Shown in pieces: positions 31,376 through 44,436 of a stretch of DNA of 64,000 nucleotides. Within the stretch, counting starts at the first letter, position 1. Every line of letters begins with the position of its first letter. The position numbers and the translations under genes were made by a program. The notes under the pieces were generated by a model that was not told the DNA's origin, searched no databases, and saw only the letters and a program-made list of their open reading frames with translations. The stretch comes from Escallonia rubra (taxonomy: Eukaryota > Streptophyta > Magnoliopsida > Escalloniales > Escalloniaceae), in contig JAVXUO010001706.1 in the NCBI GenBank assembly GCA_033065855.1, positions 1-64,000 on the forward strand, in the 5' to 3' direction.

Positions 31376-34300
31376 TGTAACGCTCCCGAAAATCCGGAGC
31401 TTTGCCGCCTCGAACTCCCGGGTTGTTAGTCTATCGGATCACATCAAACCTGTCAAATCTGTTCACTAACACATACTACAAAACATCAAATCCGACACCA
31501 TCTTAAATTCTTCAAATACAAGCTAACAAGACTGTCTAAGCTCAAACTGTTAAAACCTAAGTTCTTTACAAACTCGAGTCCTTATGAATGAATCGACAGT
31601 ACCGACCCGCACAGGGCCCACATTACCTAGTAGTGATGGGCTCACCGGAACCTCACGCAGACTCTAACCCATTCCCGAACCTGCTACAGCTTATCACCAC
31701 CTGCAGAAGAATGCCAAACGGAGGGTGAGCTTTTAAGAGCTCAGTAAGGTCGTACAAAAGGACCAACGAAAGAATTACAAACGATTCCAAAAATCCAACT
31801 GACAAAGATTTCTGGAACACTTCAAACGGTCAAAGACTCAATGATTTCCAAAAGAATCAAAATTCATCAAAAATAACTAGCAAAATAGACAAATACCATA
31901 ACGATGGGTTCCAAAATGATCAACAAAAGATTATTTCCATAGTCATCATTTTAAAATACAATGCTGGTTTTCCAAAAGATTTCAAAATGTGTACGGATCA
32001 TCTGAAATAGTCCTTTCCAAAATACAATGATGACTTGTCAAGGAATTTCAACACAAGTACAAATCATGATACATATGGTGCGAATAAAATCAAAAATCAA
32101 AGTTGACCCTGGGCGGTTACAATGCCACTCAGGCAAAGTTAGTAGTGTACACATGCATGATGTACCAAAATACTAGTCCACTTGGGTACTAGCCTGCTTT
32201 TCCTGCAGGATTCAAACCAGTCTTATTACGCCCTCCCACAAAACGGAAACCCAGGTCAACAGAAGAATCAGCAATATTAGTGAACGTTAACATATGCTCA
32301 AATCTTCGAAATCAATTCGGATTCCAATAACAATAATCATAATGACATAAGTCCGCATTCGGAATTTTCAGAAGAAATCGGAATTTTCAGAAGAAATCGG
32401 AATTTTCAGCAGAAAAATCACAAATAAACAACAAAACGATAGCGAATAATTATCGAATTTAAGCACAACAATTCAGAAGAATGGATACAAACAATTGTCA
32501 AATTTGCTCAACATGTAATAACAGGCGAGCATCACAGGATTTCCAAATAATCGATTCAGGTTCAATGTTGGGCTTTTCTCGACAATAACATGCTGATATC
32601 AATACATAATTCAGAGTTCGACATTAGTCATAAATATATCGTAGGAGTATTTATGAGTACGAGTTATCAAAATGAGGGTTCAGACGAAAGTTCTTACCCA
32701 GGGTTCAGATAGAATCCCTTACCTAGATCCACAACTAATTTATCCTAACCGGAAGTCTTTAATGTTAACCTAAACGAAATAATCGAACCATTAGAACACA
32801 GACTATAGAAAAATATTATAACTTAATACAGACTCACGCATACTCCCAAAATGAACCTCCCCTCACCGAGTATGTAAAATTATTGAAACGCCCCTAGCGT
32901 GTAAAATTACCAAAATGCCCATCTCAGACTTAAATTACCAAAATGGTCTTCCCATTAGTAGAATCACTGAAATAAGCTTCCCATATGTAAATTTATGCAA
33001 AAATACATTTCTTAGGTCAAATTACCACAATACCCCTTCGGGTTGGCAAATTACCAAAATGCCCCTGGTGGTTTCCGGCACCGGAAAAATCTCAAAAATA
33101 TCTTCAAAATCTATTTTAAGCATCCTGATATCATTTATGGTCTAAAAAGCATTTTAAATAATTTTTGACCAAAAATTCCGAACCGGTGTCCAGACCGAGT
33201 GTTAAAAGGCCAATTTCACGAAAAAAATACCTATCGGCCTCAGAATGGTACGACATTTTAGAAAATGAATCATATCAGTAAAATAAGGTTTTCACAAAAA
33301 AATTCATATTAAAATAACTTGGTTTACTAGGTTAAATAATCCGCTATTTCTGTTTAATCGGTGCCCTAATTTAGCATCCGTCACAGACACCGAAAAATTC
33401 TCAAAAAATTCCAGAGCGTAGTTCTCGTAAAAATACTAGGGGTTACAGTTTTGCACTCTATCTATTTTTGGCCCTAATTTCAGTTACTATTTGGATTGCC
33501 ACACCTACTATTTCACTTAAACGCACGCACACCTTCTTCAACGCACCTAGATTCACACACCAACACACTAAACTATTACCAACCCACCAAAAACACCTAC
33601 ATATGCTTACATAACACAATTAAACCCAAAATCATACCTTTACCCCTTTACCCGAATGATGAACATACACACATGAACATACTCACACGCACTCCCTGCT
33701 ACACCATTCCTATCTCTCGGCTAAACACACAACACACCCAAAATCATTTATGTAATTCCTAAAACAATATATTTCCTTCTCTAATCCCTAGCCATAACCA
33801 TGATCTTCCACAAATCCCGCACCTGAAGTTATACACTTACATACACACCGTAAATATCCATTGCACCACTACACCACCATAATCTCTCTTCGTTATCCCC
33901 TTCGAATCCGAAAATCATTTAAACGTGTTCCCAACCTATTTTGGTCGCACTCAAAGGTCCACTGGGGTCCCATTTTCCATGACACATCCGCACAAGCAAC
34001 ATTCATTTTCAACGCTCCCAATCGGTCAAAGCATGCACTCTCAAGTCACGTGCACTTCTCACTTTCGTTACGTCACTTCGTCACTGAGAAGCTCATTTTC
34101 GCGCAAAACCTCATGACACTTCGACCGTCGCACTTCGCATGTCGCCCATCGGTGCACCATGGCACTTGCCCAAGGAAGTTGGCTTTGGCCTTCCCCTTCG
34201 GGTTGGCCTCGGCCTTGGCCTTCCCTTTGGGGTCGGCCTTGGCCTTGGCCTTGGCCTTTCCTTTAGGGTCGGCCTCGGCCTTGGCCTTCCCCTTGGGGTC

Positions 34301-34412
34301 GGCCTCGGCCTTGGCCTTCCCTATGGGGTCGGCCTCGGCCTTGGCCTTCCCTATGGGGTCGGCCTCGGCCTTGGCCTCCCCTTGGGGGGTCGGCCTCGGC
34401 CTTCCCTGGGCG

Positions 34413-35300
34413 TAGAGATGTCAAAGGGCCGGGCTTGGGCCGGCCCAGCCCAGGCCCATCGGGCCTGCCCGGGCCGGGGCCGGGCCAGTGGGGCTGCCAA
34501 CCGGGCCGGGCCGGGCCGGGCCTGCCGAAGGGAAACCTAGGCCCAGTCCAGGCCCTGGCCCTAGGCCCATCTAGGGCCGGGCCCGGGCCCAGGCCCAAAA
34601 ATTTTTTTTTTTGTTTCCCAACTTCTTGTTATTTATTTGTGTCGATGGCCAACAAGAATACATCAAATTAATTGGTTGAGATTGATACGTGTTAATTTGG
34701 TGTAATATTGACAAGTCTTTTTTGGCCTACTAACATTATAATTTAGAAGTAGCATTTTTCGAAAGTTTGGTAAATAGAAAATGACAATTACATCTATCGA
34801 ATTGCTTAATACAGTAGCTATTTAAATTTTCGTAAATGTTTGCATGGCATTTGATTATTGCAACAAAGAAGAACGATCATCATAATTAATGTTAAGATTT
34901 AATACTCATTCGATCATCGTTGGACACGCACAATTATATATAATAATGTGTTTGTATATAATAATATTGGGCCAAAAGAGGGCATGTGTGTAGGCCAGAA
35001 AAGGGCCGAACCTAGGGCCAACCTTAGGGTCACCTCCAAAAAAGGGCCAGAAATAGGGCCCCAGATTTCGGGCCAAAAGGGGGCCGGGCCGGGCCATGTT
35101 AGGGTCGGGCCAAAAAGGGCCGTTTTAGGGCCGGGCCGGGCCCGGGCCTGTTTCTCGAAAAATTCGGCCTGGCCCTGGTCCTGGCCCAAGCTCTAAGGGT
35201 TAGGGCCAGTACGGGCCCGAGCAGGGGCCGGGCCAGCCCGGGCCAAAAACGGGCCGTGCCGGGCCGGGCCGCGGGCCGCCCGGCCCATTTGACATCTCTA
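34413..35300. mobile_element. Non-autonomous hAT, GGCC-rich family, TSD CCTGGGCG
   Basis: Terminal inverted repeats TAGAGATGTCAAA / (reverse) TAGAGATGTCAAA, with a perfect 8-bp duplication CCTGGGCG (34405-34412 and 35301-35308). Subterminal regions are packed with GGGCCGGGCC motifs. About 888 bp, AT-rich centre, no transposase. The Gly/Pro/Ala-rich open frames over it are compositional. Confidence 0.9.
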
Positions 35301-35410
35301 CCTGGGCGTTAGCCTTGGCCTCCCCCTAAGGGTTGGCCTTAGACTTCCCCTATGGTTTCGCCTTTGGTCTCCATACTTAACACCTTCACTTCTCTGCAAG
35401 GGACCATACA

Positions 35411-35655
35411 TAACTCCGCGACCCCGCCGCCCGGACACAACTCCGCGACCCCGTCGCCCGGACACAACTCCGCGACCACGTCGCCCGTACACAACCCCGC
35501 GACCCCGTCGCCCGGACACAACCCCGCGACCCCGTCGCCCGGACACAACCCCGCGACCCCGTCGCCCGGACACAACCCCGCGACCCCGTCGCCCGGACAC
35601 AACTCTGCGACCCCCGTCGCCCGGACACAACTCTGCCACCCCCGTCGCCGGCATC
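35411..35655. repeat. 27-bp minisatellite, about nine units
   Basis: Unit AACTCCGCGACCCCGTCGCC plus CGGACAC. The period is a multiple of three, so all frames stay open and read as 9-residue repeats on both strands. This is tandem DNA inside solo LTR A, not a gene. Confidence 0.9.
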
Positions 35656-36997
35656 CGAGCGCCGCACTTCAACACTCCTTAACGCCCGTGCGCCGCGCTA
35701 CTAATACAGCCGTGCCCCCAGGCTCTCTGTCATACTACCATGCCCCCGGCACCATACGCACTCTGTCGCGCCCATGCGCCGCACCACTAACACAGTGTGC
35801 CCCCGGCACCCTTACTCACTTCATCGCGCCCATTCGCCACAATCATGTTACATGCCCCCCGGGCACCACACTCATTCACCACACCATGCGCACCTTGCCT
35901 TGGTCGTGGAACATGCTTCGACCCACTCTCCGGAGTGTACATCACCCGCGGGGATAGGCGACTCCTCCGGGACACTATCACCGCCAAGGAGCTCTTCAAC
36001 TCCCTTCCGCCAGGTAGACGGTCCTCCGGGATGCTACCTCGGCCAGTCAGGTAAACGGCTCCTCTGGGATGCTACCTTGATGCGCTTCGAGTGCTTCAGC
36101 ACAAGGACTCACCCGCAGGGATATGCGACTGCTCTGGGACACTATCTCCGCCAGGAAGCTCTTCAATTTCCCTTCTGCCAACGGCTCCTCCGGGATGCTA
36201 CCTCGGCCAGTCGGGTAGACGGCTCCTCTAGGATGCTACCTTGACATGCTCCGAGTTTTCCGGCACAAGGACTCACCCGCGGGGATAGGCGAATCCTCCG
36301 GGACACTATCTCCGCCAGTGAGCTCTTCAACTCCCCTTCCGCCAGGTAGACGGCTCCTCCGGGATGCTACCTTGACATGCTCCTAGTGCTCCGGCACAAG
36401 GACTCACCCGCGGGGATAGACGACTCCTCCGGGATACTATCTCTGCCAGAGAGCTCCAAGTGCTCTGGCACGAAGACTCCTCTTCTGCCAGGTAGACGGC
36501 TCCTCAGGGATGCTACCTTGGCCGCCCAGGTAGACGGCTCCTCCGGGATGCTACCTCGGCCTGCAGAATAGGTGACTCTTCCGAGACACTATCTCCGCCA
36601 GGGTGCCTGCATGACTGGCCTACATGCTCCGGCACTGGCGGCTTACGTCGGCACCCCTAGGGACTATGACCCCCGGGTCACTCCGAGACGGGAGTAGGTC
36701 TTCGGAGGGCATCGCGCCTAGTTCACTTGGCAGTTGGACGTCGGGTCTTCCCCACCGCTGCCAGGCCTGTGGGACTCTACAAGGGCTTGGATTAGAGGCT
36801 AGATCAAGGGGTTCTCTGGCCACACCGACGTTGTGGGAGCCTGTCTTTCCAGACAGATAGAGTGACGCTGTGCGGGGCAGGCCGGGTGAATATGCGATCC
36901 GACAGTCCGTGGAGCACCGGCACCCGTGGACCCCCCGGTGACGTGTCACACCCGGGAAGCGCCACGCGTCGGTTAATGACATCATCATCTCAATCTC

Positions 36998-37005
36998 TAT
37001 AAATA
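36998..37005 (+). promoter_or_regulatory. TATA box of solo LTR A
   Basis: TATAAATA about 330 bp before the LTR 3' end, followed by a CT/GA-rich leader. The same arrangement is found in copy B, so it marks the U3/R boundary. Confidence 0.7.
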
Positions 37006-38184
37006 GAGGTCTTGAGAATTCATTTGAGACAGAACATTAAGGTTGGACATTTTCAGAACATATTTCACTTTCTCACTCTAGAATTCTAGAGAGAGAAACA
37101 TACAGGACCCTGACTCTGGACCTAAGCATCGGACTGTGACTGTCGTCGTGTATTCATCATGCGCTATCGCCCTCGCAGCACTGCCACCCTCAAGCTTTGT
37201 CTGGGAAGCCCTTGGTCTCTGCCCTTGTTCCACCCTTGCTGTGTCTCACATCAACATACTTGGCATCTGACTCGGACTACATTTCTTGTGGCACCTCCAC
37301 GTAGGTACGAACCCACTTTCTTGGCATCAAAACGTTAATTACATCTTCCAAAATTACATTACTCTATGACCAAAATTCTCACCCGAAGCATAAAACTCCA
37401 AAAATATCCCTCTTTGCTCAGCCATGTTCATGGCTTACTCACATGCTCCACAGTTACGAAACACACCTATAAATACCACAAACACACACTAAGGTATGCA
37501 CATTAGAAGTTGGGTGGGGTTTTACCTGCTGAATAGACTTAAATCTTCTTCTTTGATCTTTGTTTTTCTTCCCTCTCCACTGCCCCTGTTCTTTCTTCTT
37601 CTCTGTTTCTTTTCTTTTTCCCCTTTTCCTTGTTTCTTTTCTCCCCTGTTTCTGGTTCCCTGTCTTGGCCTTTCCCGAAAGGGAAAGGTTTCCCTTTTTG
37701 GTTTGCTTATCTCTTCTTTCTCTCTTGTCTTTTTTTCTCTCACCCGAGAGTCATTACCCTTAACAAATATTTTATAGTTTATCTAGCTTAGTCATGCAAG
37801 CTAGTAGGTGGTGGCACATTCTAAAAAAAAGGCTTCTAAATTATTTTCATAAAATTGTAAGAAGTTTTCAAAATTATGAATTAACCCCAAACTTTCGTGT
37901 AATTATATCTAAGCCTCAAATTTATTCCAACTTCCACCAAAAATACATACTTTCACTCATTGTATCATTTTCATGATTAAAACCATAATTTACATTTATG
38001 CCCCCAAAGTTTTCCAAAATTACGAAAATGCCCCCAAAATTTTAAAAATTACATTTTTACCCCAAAATTATTTTAAGCTCCTACACACTACCAATACCCG
38101 AGCATTGCTCAAATTTAACGCCCGTTTTTTTTTTCGGAGCCCAGATGATTACTTTAACCGACTCTCGAAATTCGAGATATTACA

Positions 38185-38586
38185 GCTATGGTTTCATTTG
38201 AAAAACCATTTTAAAAATTATCATTGAACTGTAAATGTAATGATCGTCCAAATCGTTTTGTTGTTTTTAAATCTTTGATTGACCTTACTGGGTTCTCAAA
38301 AGCTCACTCTCATTTGACTTCTTTTTCGCATGTGATCATCAACAATAGAATATTTGGAGTTATTAGAACCTGAATAAGAAGTTGACTGGAAGGAAAGTAA
38401 TGTTGAACTTAGTTTCCCGAGTATTTAAATTTTAGTGTTTTATATAAGAATAATGTATTTGAGAGTTTGAGTTATTGCAGAAGCTCTAATACACATCGAG
38501 ACTTTCTTATCGAATTTAGGTAATCAAATGAATAAGTGACTGATCAATCAATTGTTTTACGTTCCGAAATTTTTTGGGATGTTACA
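38185..38586 (+). mobile_element. Gypsy-type LTR in opposite orientation, terminal piece
   Basis: Resumes the LTR interrupted at 31375, starting with the duplicated GCTAT, and ends TTTGGGATGTTACA at 38586. The reverse-complement family block is at about 38277-38307. It pairs with 6985-7090 of the outer LTR. Confidence 0.7.
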
Positions 38587-38933
38587 GAAACTCTACCTAA
38601 TCAATGTATTAACATATTAGGACTTGATTTTGACTATTAACACCTCAAAAACACTTTTTATAACAAAATAAACACTCAAACATAAAGAAAACATAAATTA
38701 CATGTCATCATGTTTGCTTTGGTGTTCCATTCCACTTCTACCTCTACTTATTATAGTCACACATGCATCATGACTCCTTATTGTAATTTATTATTAAAAA
38801 ATTCGGACCATAAATTTAGTTGACCTTATAAGAGGAAAAAATCAATTATACACCTTCTAAAACTCTGCATAGTCAATGTATCAACATATTGGAACTTGAT
38901 TTTGACTATTAGCATCTCAAAAATACTTTAAAT
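38587..38933. repeat. AT-rich dispersed repeat between LTR elements
   Basis: No gene. It contains two related copies of a phrase (AAACTCTACCTAATCAATGT and AAACTCTGCATAGTCAATGT). It matches 24870-24990 and 51090-51650, and supplies the target of the element at 38934-50467. Confidence 0.55.
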
Positions 38934-39656
38934 TGTAACATCCCGAAATTTTCCGGAACTTTAGCCACTCAATCGATCAATACTTACTTATTCAATCCAT
39001 TCAATACCGCTAAGGATAACCCAACAACATTCATATCAGAGCACTACAATTCATCAACTGTCTTAACAAACTGTTCTCATCACAAAACAACTGTAAAGTA
39101 CTTAAATTACTATGTTATGCATTGGTTCCCTCGCAGGTGGTTAAATAACAATCAATGAAACTACTAAGCTATTCCATAATCAAGCTCATTGTTTCCGAAC
39201 TCTTACTGTTGATTATTTCCTGCAGAAGTAAACAGAAAAAAAAAAGTGAGCTTTCGAGAGCTCAGTAAGGTCGCTCAAAATTCAGTAGGGAATACAAACG
39301 ATTTGGAGAATTTATTTCAATGGCAATATGGGAAGAGATTAATCTCAATCCCTCACTATCGTAAATTGCCTACTTTACTCCGCTTCAAAATTGTCGCTAA
39401 GAGTTGCTGATAATATTCGATCAAGCTAATCGTCGCTAAAGACCTCAATCAATATCAGTTATAACTACTATTTTAAATTATAACTTATGACTCTAAAATG
39501 GTCACTAAAGATCATAAATTGTAAAGTTTTCCAAATTCGTCGCTAAAGATCCAATGAAAATAGCTCAAGCCAATTGACGCTAAATACTGCGTATAATTAT
39601 TGTCTCTAACAAAATAAATTAACCGGCTAGACGATATCAAGTTTCGGGGTATTACA
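38934..39656 (-). mobile_element. 3' LTR (minus) of the gypsy-type element
   Basis: A 723-bp LTR whose first about 420 bp match 41994-42420. It then jumps to the TCGCTAAAGA-rich end segment, so it lacks about 1.5 kb present in the other LTR. Family block at 39246-39273. Confidence 0.75.
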
Positions 39657-39669
39657 TTCTCCCCCACTT
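39657..39669 (-). other. Polypurine tract (minus strand)
   Basis: The minus-strand reading AAGTGGGGGAGAA abuts the LTR start TGTAATACCCCG, the standard plus-strand priming site of plant gypsy elements. Confidence 0.8.
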
Positions 39670-41979
39670 ATAAAAATTTCGTTCGCGAAATTTAGTGTTA
39701 CTTAAGTAATTGCTCTTAATCATGCTCGCTCTCAGATATCCAATGACACACCTCAAATGCTTGTATAACCTGATCCATTTAAATGGTTGGCAACACAATC
39801 CAAATAAGTGACTTATAAAGTATATGTGTTAAAGATCTCAAGGTCAGGGCTGCCCGATATGTGTTTAGCACACTTTAATTCACCGATATATATATATGGC
39901 CTCAAATATTATTACTCTTAAATCACAAGGTCTGCTATATTGTAACCGCCATCTCTGCAATTTACCTTTTCTCCATTTGTATCATTAAATCGTCACTAAT
40001 AGTCCAAGTAAATTTATAATAGCCAACCTTAATCTTAATTTGGAACCAAGACATTACGCTCTTCTCCCGTTAAAACATTTGTCGTGAAATTGTCCCGTTA
40101 AAAATATTTGTCCTCAGATTTCACAGTATTGATAATGTCCAGCGTTTCACTACGTAACTCTAGCAGCAACCAAATAATACCAGTATTCTGCCTAAACTCC
40201 ACACCGAAAGTTATGTCCCACGTTTCCATTCAAGTCATATCACTAGTTCAAATCTATGGGGCTATCACTTATGCTTTAATGTTCGTAGAACCTCTAGGTC
40301 GATGGCTGTGAAGTTTGAGATTTAGTTGTCCTTTCAATATTCTTAGAACTTCAAGACCTCCTCTATTACAAAATATTTATCTATATCCTTTTGGTTTTGT
40401 AGTGCCAACGAAGTTATGGCAATTCCTACCAGTACTGCTTATGATGATTATCCGAAGAAACTAAACTCATGATTTTCCTAGTCACCCTTGTCATATCCAT
40501 TATAAGCTAGAAAAACCTTATAGAATGAACTGGATTGTATTGGGCACACCAACTTAAAATATAGCCAATAACTTATCTTAAATCCATATATTTGGGCACA
40601 ACCTGGTTTTCAACGTCGGAATAGCCCACGACTCATATCACGTTAAGACTCAGCATAACACACCTAACTTGATCAACAATTTCTAATGTGCCTTTATTCT
40701 ATTAATGTAATATATATGTCAACATTTACAAAATAATTCTAGGTGTTCAATCCAAAGGGTGTGCAAGAGGATTATAGATACACTCGAGGTCCAAAAATCA
40801 TATCTGAGTCTTCAATGGATCAGCGTGCTTGAAAGACATATTTAACTTAACCTTCACGACCCTATCATCAATAAGGCGCTAGCTAGTCATTATAGTCAAA
40901 CACTTTTCGATAATCTGAAGCGGCTTTTCACTATCATTTCATATGCTACATTTGTTTTCTCAATAAAGAAGTTTAGATAAACATATACCACCTCATAGGC
41001 CAGGGGCTAACTATACATCTCAATCTCCAAGCATCTACAACGTATACACATGTTTTATTCTTTCCAAGTTTTTCACAATAAAAGAATAACTGATAGGTTC
41101 TTAAGCCATACTTAACCTCATTAGACGCGAGTCTAGTCTTTCACTTCCACCCAAAGTGCATTATCGTAGAATCAAGACTACTACGAACAACACCCACTGT
41201 TTGTTGTTGTTATTATTATTATTATTATTTTAGATTGAGTACACTTAAAATACGAATCTAATCTTTATCAACTGCACCCTGCTAAAAGAGCTAAATTTAG
41301 AGTTTACAGGCCTATATTTGGTACTTAAGATCTTCGTTTCCCATTCTACTGGTAACTCAAAAATATTCACGACTTAAGAATATTGACCAGCCCCTGCCCA
41401 AACAGAATTCCAAGAACACCAAACTTATATCATCAACTAATTTCTAAGACAACTTTGTCACTGAACTTCTTTAATCCAAAACCTCAGGTAAACTGATACC
41501 TTAATCGACCATTACTCAAGCCTATAAGAAAATTTACCTTAACCATTTCTATAAGCACTTACACATTACACCAAATACTGAAACTGTAACCATGCCCACT
41601 CTGATGTCGACCCCAAACCTGTTTAAACTATTATCAGATCCATCACATAGAAGGTATACCTTAAAGGACCCAAAAAATCTTATTCTACACATACATGGAT
41701 CATACATCCATTAGCAATCACAATGTCTACAATTCATAGCTTATATTTAATGAAGCTACTCAGAGACACCAAAATATTATATCTTATCCTTCAACCATCT
41801 TCCTTGGCTAATATTTAAAATCCAAGAATTCTTAGGTAGGTAACCTCTCTACTATTCGCAAATCTCATTCCAATGCTAAAACCTCAAATAAGTCTTCAAA
41901 ACCTATTACAAAGTTTTCAAAGTCCAACCTCAGTCATAGATTATCTTAGGCTTATGAGTCTACAGAATCTCATAACTAA
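39670..41979 (-). other. Internal region of gypsy-type element, non-coding
   Basis: About 2.3 kb of AT-rich sequence with no frame of recognisable retrotransposon protein on either strand. An (ATT)n tract lies at about 41208-41230. It may be decayed pol or the filler of a non-autonomous derivative. Confidence 0.55.
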
Positions 41980-41992
41980 GCTCCGATACCAA
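41980..41992 (-). other. Primer-binding site (minus), initiator tRNA-Met type
   Basis: The minus-strand reading TTGGTATCGGAGC is one base from the classic TGGTATCAGAGC and is adjacent to the 5' LTR edge at 41994. Confidence 0.8.
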
Positions 41993-43924
41993 CTATAACA
42001 TCCCGAAATTTTCCGAAACGTTAGCCACTCAATCGATCAATACTTACTTATTCAATGCATTCAATACCGCTAAGGATAACCCAACAACATTCATATCAGA
42101 GCACTACAATTCATCAAATGTCTTAACAACCCGTTCTCATCACAAAACAATTGTAAAGAACTTAATTTATTATGTTATGCATTGGTTCCCTCGTAGGGGC
42201 TCAAATAACAATCAATGAAAATACTAAGCTATTCCATAATCAAGCTCATTGTTTCCGAACTCTTACTGTCAATTATTCCTGCAGAAGGGAACATAAAAAA
42301 AAAGAGTGAGCTTTCGAGAGCTCATTAAGGTCGCTCAAAATTCAGTAGGGAATACAAACGATTTGGAGAATTTATTTCAATGGCAATATGGGAAGAGATT
42401 AATCTCACTCCCTCAAATTAGAAATCAATAAAAATATTTTTGATTTCACTAAAACAATGCAGATGATATTGAACATGAGTGATATGCAAAGACACACAGG
42501 CAGTGCATGGTAATCACTTAGCAAAGCCACAAAGGCGATGCTCAATAACACTGTAGTTACATATGCATATGAACACCAGCTAGACCCTCAAGGTACTAGC
42601 ATCTCCCGACAATAACAAACCATCCTTATATCACCCCCAATACAAACCATCCTTATATCACCCCCAATACAAACCATCCTTATAACTTCTCAATACACTA
42701 ACTCATGTGAATATGCAGAATGCAATAATTGATGATGCAATGATAAAATCGATCGATGCACAATGAGAAATGAATACAACGCATCGAATAGAATTTTCAA
42801 TAAACGTGTAAAGCTCAAAACAAGGTGTTCCCAACCTATTCTGGTCGTACCCAAGGGCCCAATAGGGGTCCCATTTCATGTGAACACGTCAACATTGTCA
42901 ACAGTCAATTTTCCAACGCATCAAACCGGTCAGCGCCCGCGCGCCCAAAACACGTGTTTTTCTCGCTTCACGCGCTTCGTGCATGACTTAGACAATTTAT
43001 TTCGCGTTGACATCACTGATGCTAGCACGTTCGTCGCACCGAGACCACCATAGCACCTTTTCACCAAAAATGTCGAGCGACGGCGCAACCGGAACAACAG
43101 GGTCAAGGGGCAAAGGCCTTGGCCAACCCCATGGGGTCGGCCTCGGCCTCCCCTAAGGCCATGGGGTCGGCCGTGGCCTCCCATGGGGGTTTGGCCTTGA
43201 CTTCCCCCCCCCCCCCGGTTCTTCATTTTTCGCGCAAAGTCCTTCTCACATTGTTTTCGCTTCGTACATTTCGTACGTGACTCTGGCACCTTGTTCATCA
43301 TGTGGGTTCGATTCTTGGTAGCACGCTTGTCGCAACACAACTTCTAAATTTGTCATTGCTTATCAAAATACCTACCGACAGCGCGCCCAAAGTTTGCCAA
43401 AAAGATAAGTGGCCTTGGGCTCCAAAAATGGGAGTTGGCCATTTGGCCTTGGCCAGCCCCAAGCCTCGGCCTTCCCCATGCCTAGGGGGTCGGCCTCGGC
43501 CTCCAGGAGGGGTTGGCCTCGGCCATTTTCCCCCGGTGGTTCACCCCTTTCCCGCATACCCTTTTTTGCACTTTTTTTTCGCTTCGTATGCTTTGTACGT
43601 AACCTTGGCACCTTATTCGTCACATGGGTACGATTCACGTCGACATGCTCGTCGTGACACAACTTCTGGATTTCCATTGCTCATCAAAACACCTACCGTC
43701 GGTGCGCCCGAAGTTCACCGAAGGGGGGAGTGGCCTTGGACTCCCTTCATGGGAGTTGGCCATTGGCCTTGGCCACCCCCTAGGGACGGCCTCAGCCTCC
43801 CCAAGGGGTCGGCCTCGGCCTCCCCAGGGGTGGTGGCCTTGGCCTTCCCCCAATGTTTGGCCCATGGCCTCCCCTCCCACGCGCACTTGTTTTCTCGAGT
43901 CTTTGCACCGCGATGTTTATGGAC

Positions 43925-44245
43925 GTTCGTACATCACCCTCGCGACATCCGTCGTGCATCAACCTCCTGACGTCCGTCGTGCATCAACCTCCCGACGTCC
44001 GTTCGTACATCAACCTCGCGATGTCTGTCGTGCATCAACCTCCCAACGTCCGGCATCAACCGCGCGACGTTCGTTGTACATCAGCATCAACCTCCCGACG
44101 TCCGTCGTGCATCAACCTCCCGAAGTCCGTTCATACATCAACCTCCCAACGTCCGTCGTGCATCAACCTCGCGACGTCCGTCGTGCATCAACCTCACGAC
44201 GTCCGTCGTCCATCAACCTCGTGACGTCCTTCGTCCGTGACCGCA
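43925..44245. repeat. 25-bp minisatellite in solo LTR B
   Basis: About a dozen variants of CATCAACCTCCCGACGTCCG plus TCGTG, with some truncated units. Absent from copy A. Confidence 0.85.
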
Positions 44246-44436
44246 CACCACTCCCGCGATGTCCATCGCCCAAAGTCGCGCGCTACCGCTAAATGACCCG
44301 TCGCCGACGACCGCATTCCATCACTCCCGAGTTTGTCATTACTACATGTTTGCATTCATTATCTAGTCATGATAGGTACACTTAGCTCACATCCCGTCAT
44401 TGGGACACCCGACGCGCGTCCGTTTGCCGTCTCCGT

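Larger units (their letters stand above)
33926..37329 (+). mobile_element. 3.4-kb solo LTR, copy A, TSD AAACG
   Basis: Starts TGTTCCCAACCTATT and ends CTTTCTTGGCATCA, flanked by AAACG (33921-33925 and 37330-37334). The 3' portion has a TATA box and a leader-like region, as in an LTR, and no second copy or coding region lies between the ends, so a solo LTR is the simplest reading. The interior has several minisatellites: a 30-bp GGCCTCGGCCTTGGCC unit at about 34180-34400, a 27-bp unit at 35411-35655, and GGTAGACGGCTCCTCCGGGA units at 36000-36570. A hAT insertion lies at 34413-35300. Copy B is at 42826-46256. Confidence 0.8.
31376..38184 (-). mobile_element. Nested gypsy-type LTR (probably solo), TSD GCTAT
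   Basis: Starts TGTAACGCTCCCGAAAATCC and ends CGAGATATTACA, flanked by GCTAT at 31371-31375 and 38185-38189. The net length without its own insertion is about 3.4 kb, and there are no gag-pol frames. Family block at 31725-31752. Segment 33035-33470 is homologous to the inner arms of the composite MULE (phrases AAATTACC[A/G]AAATGCCCCTGG and GAACCGGTGTCC). Confidence 0.75.

Noticed and set aside
34139-34598. Gly/Leu-rich and Pro/Gly-rich frames
   Set aside because: They cover the GGCCTCGGCCTTGGCC minisatellite and the GGGCC-rich hAT end, giving repetitive low-complexity peptides in every frame.
36620-36988. 122-codon minus-strand frame in solo LTR A
   Set aside because: Part of this sequence is shared with copy B at 45447-45734, but the frames and predicted products are not conserved, as expected for non-coding LTR DNA.
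37496-37777. Phe/Ser/Leu-rich 93-codon frame resembling membrane protein sequence
   Set aside because: It is a CT-rich part of an LTR, and polypyrimidine tracts give Phe/Leu/Ser in any frame.
43302-44292. 222-codon frames in solo LTR B
   Set aside because: They span GGTCGGCCTCGG and CATCAACCTCCCGACGTCCG tandem units; no recognisable domain and no conservation of the frame in copy A.
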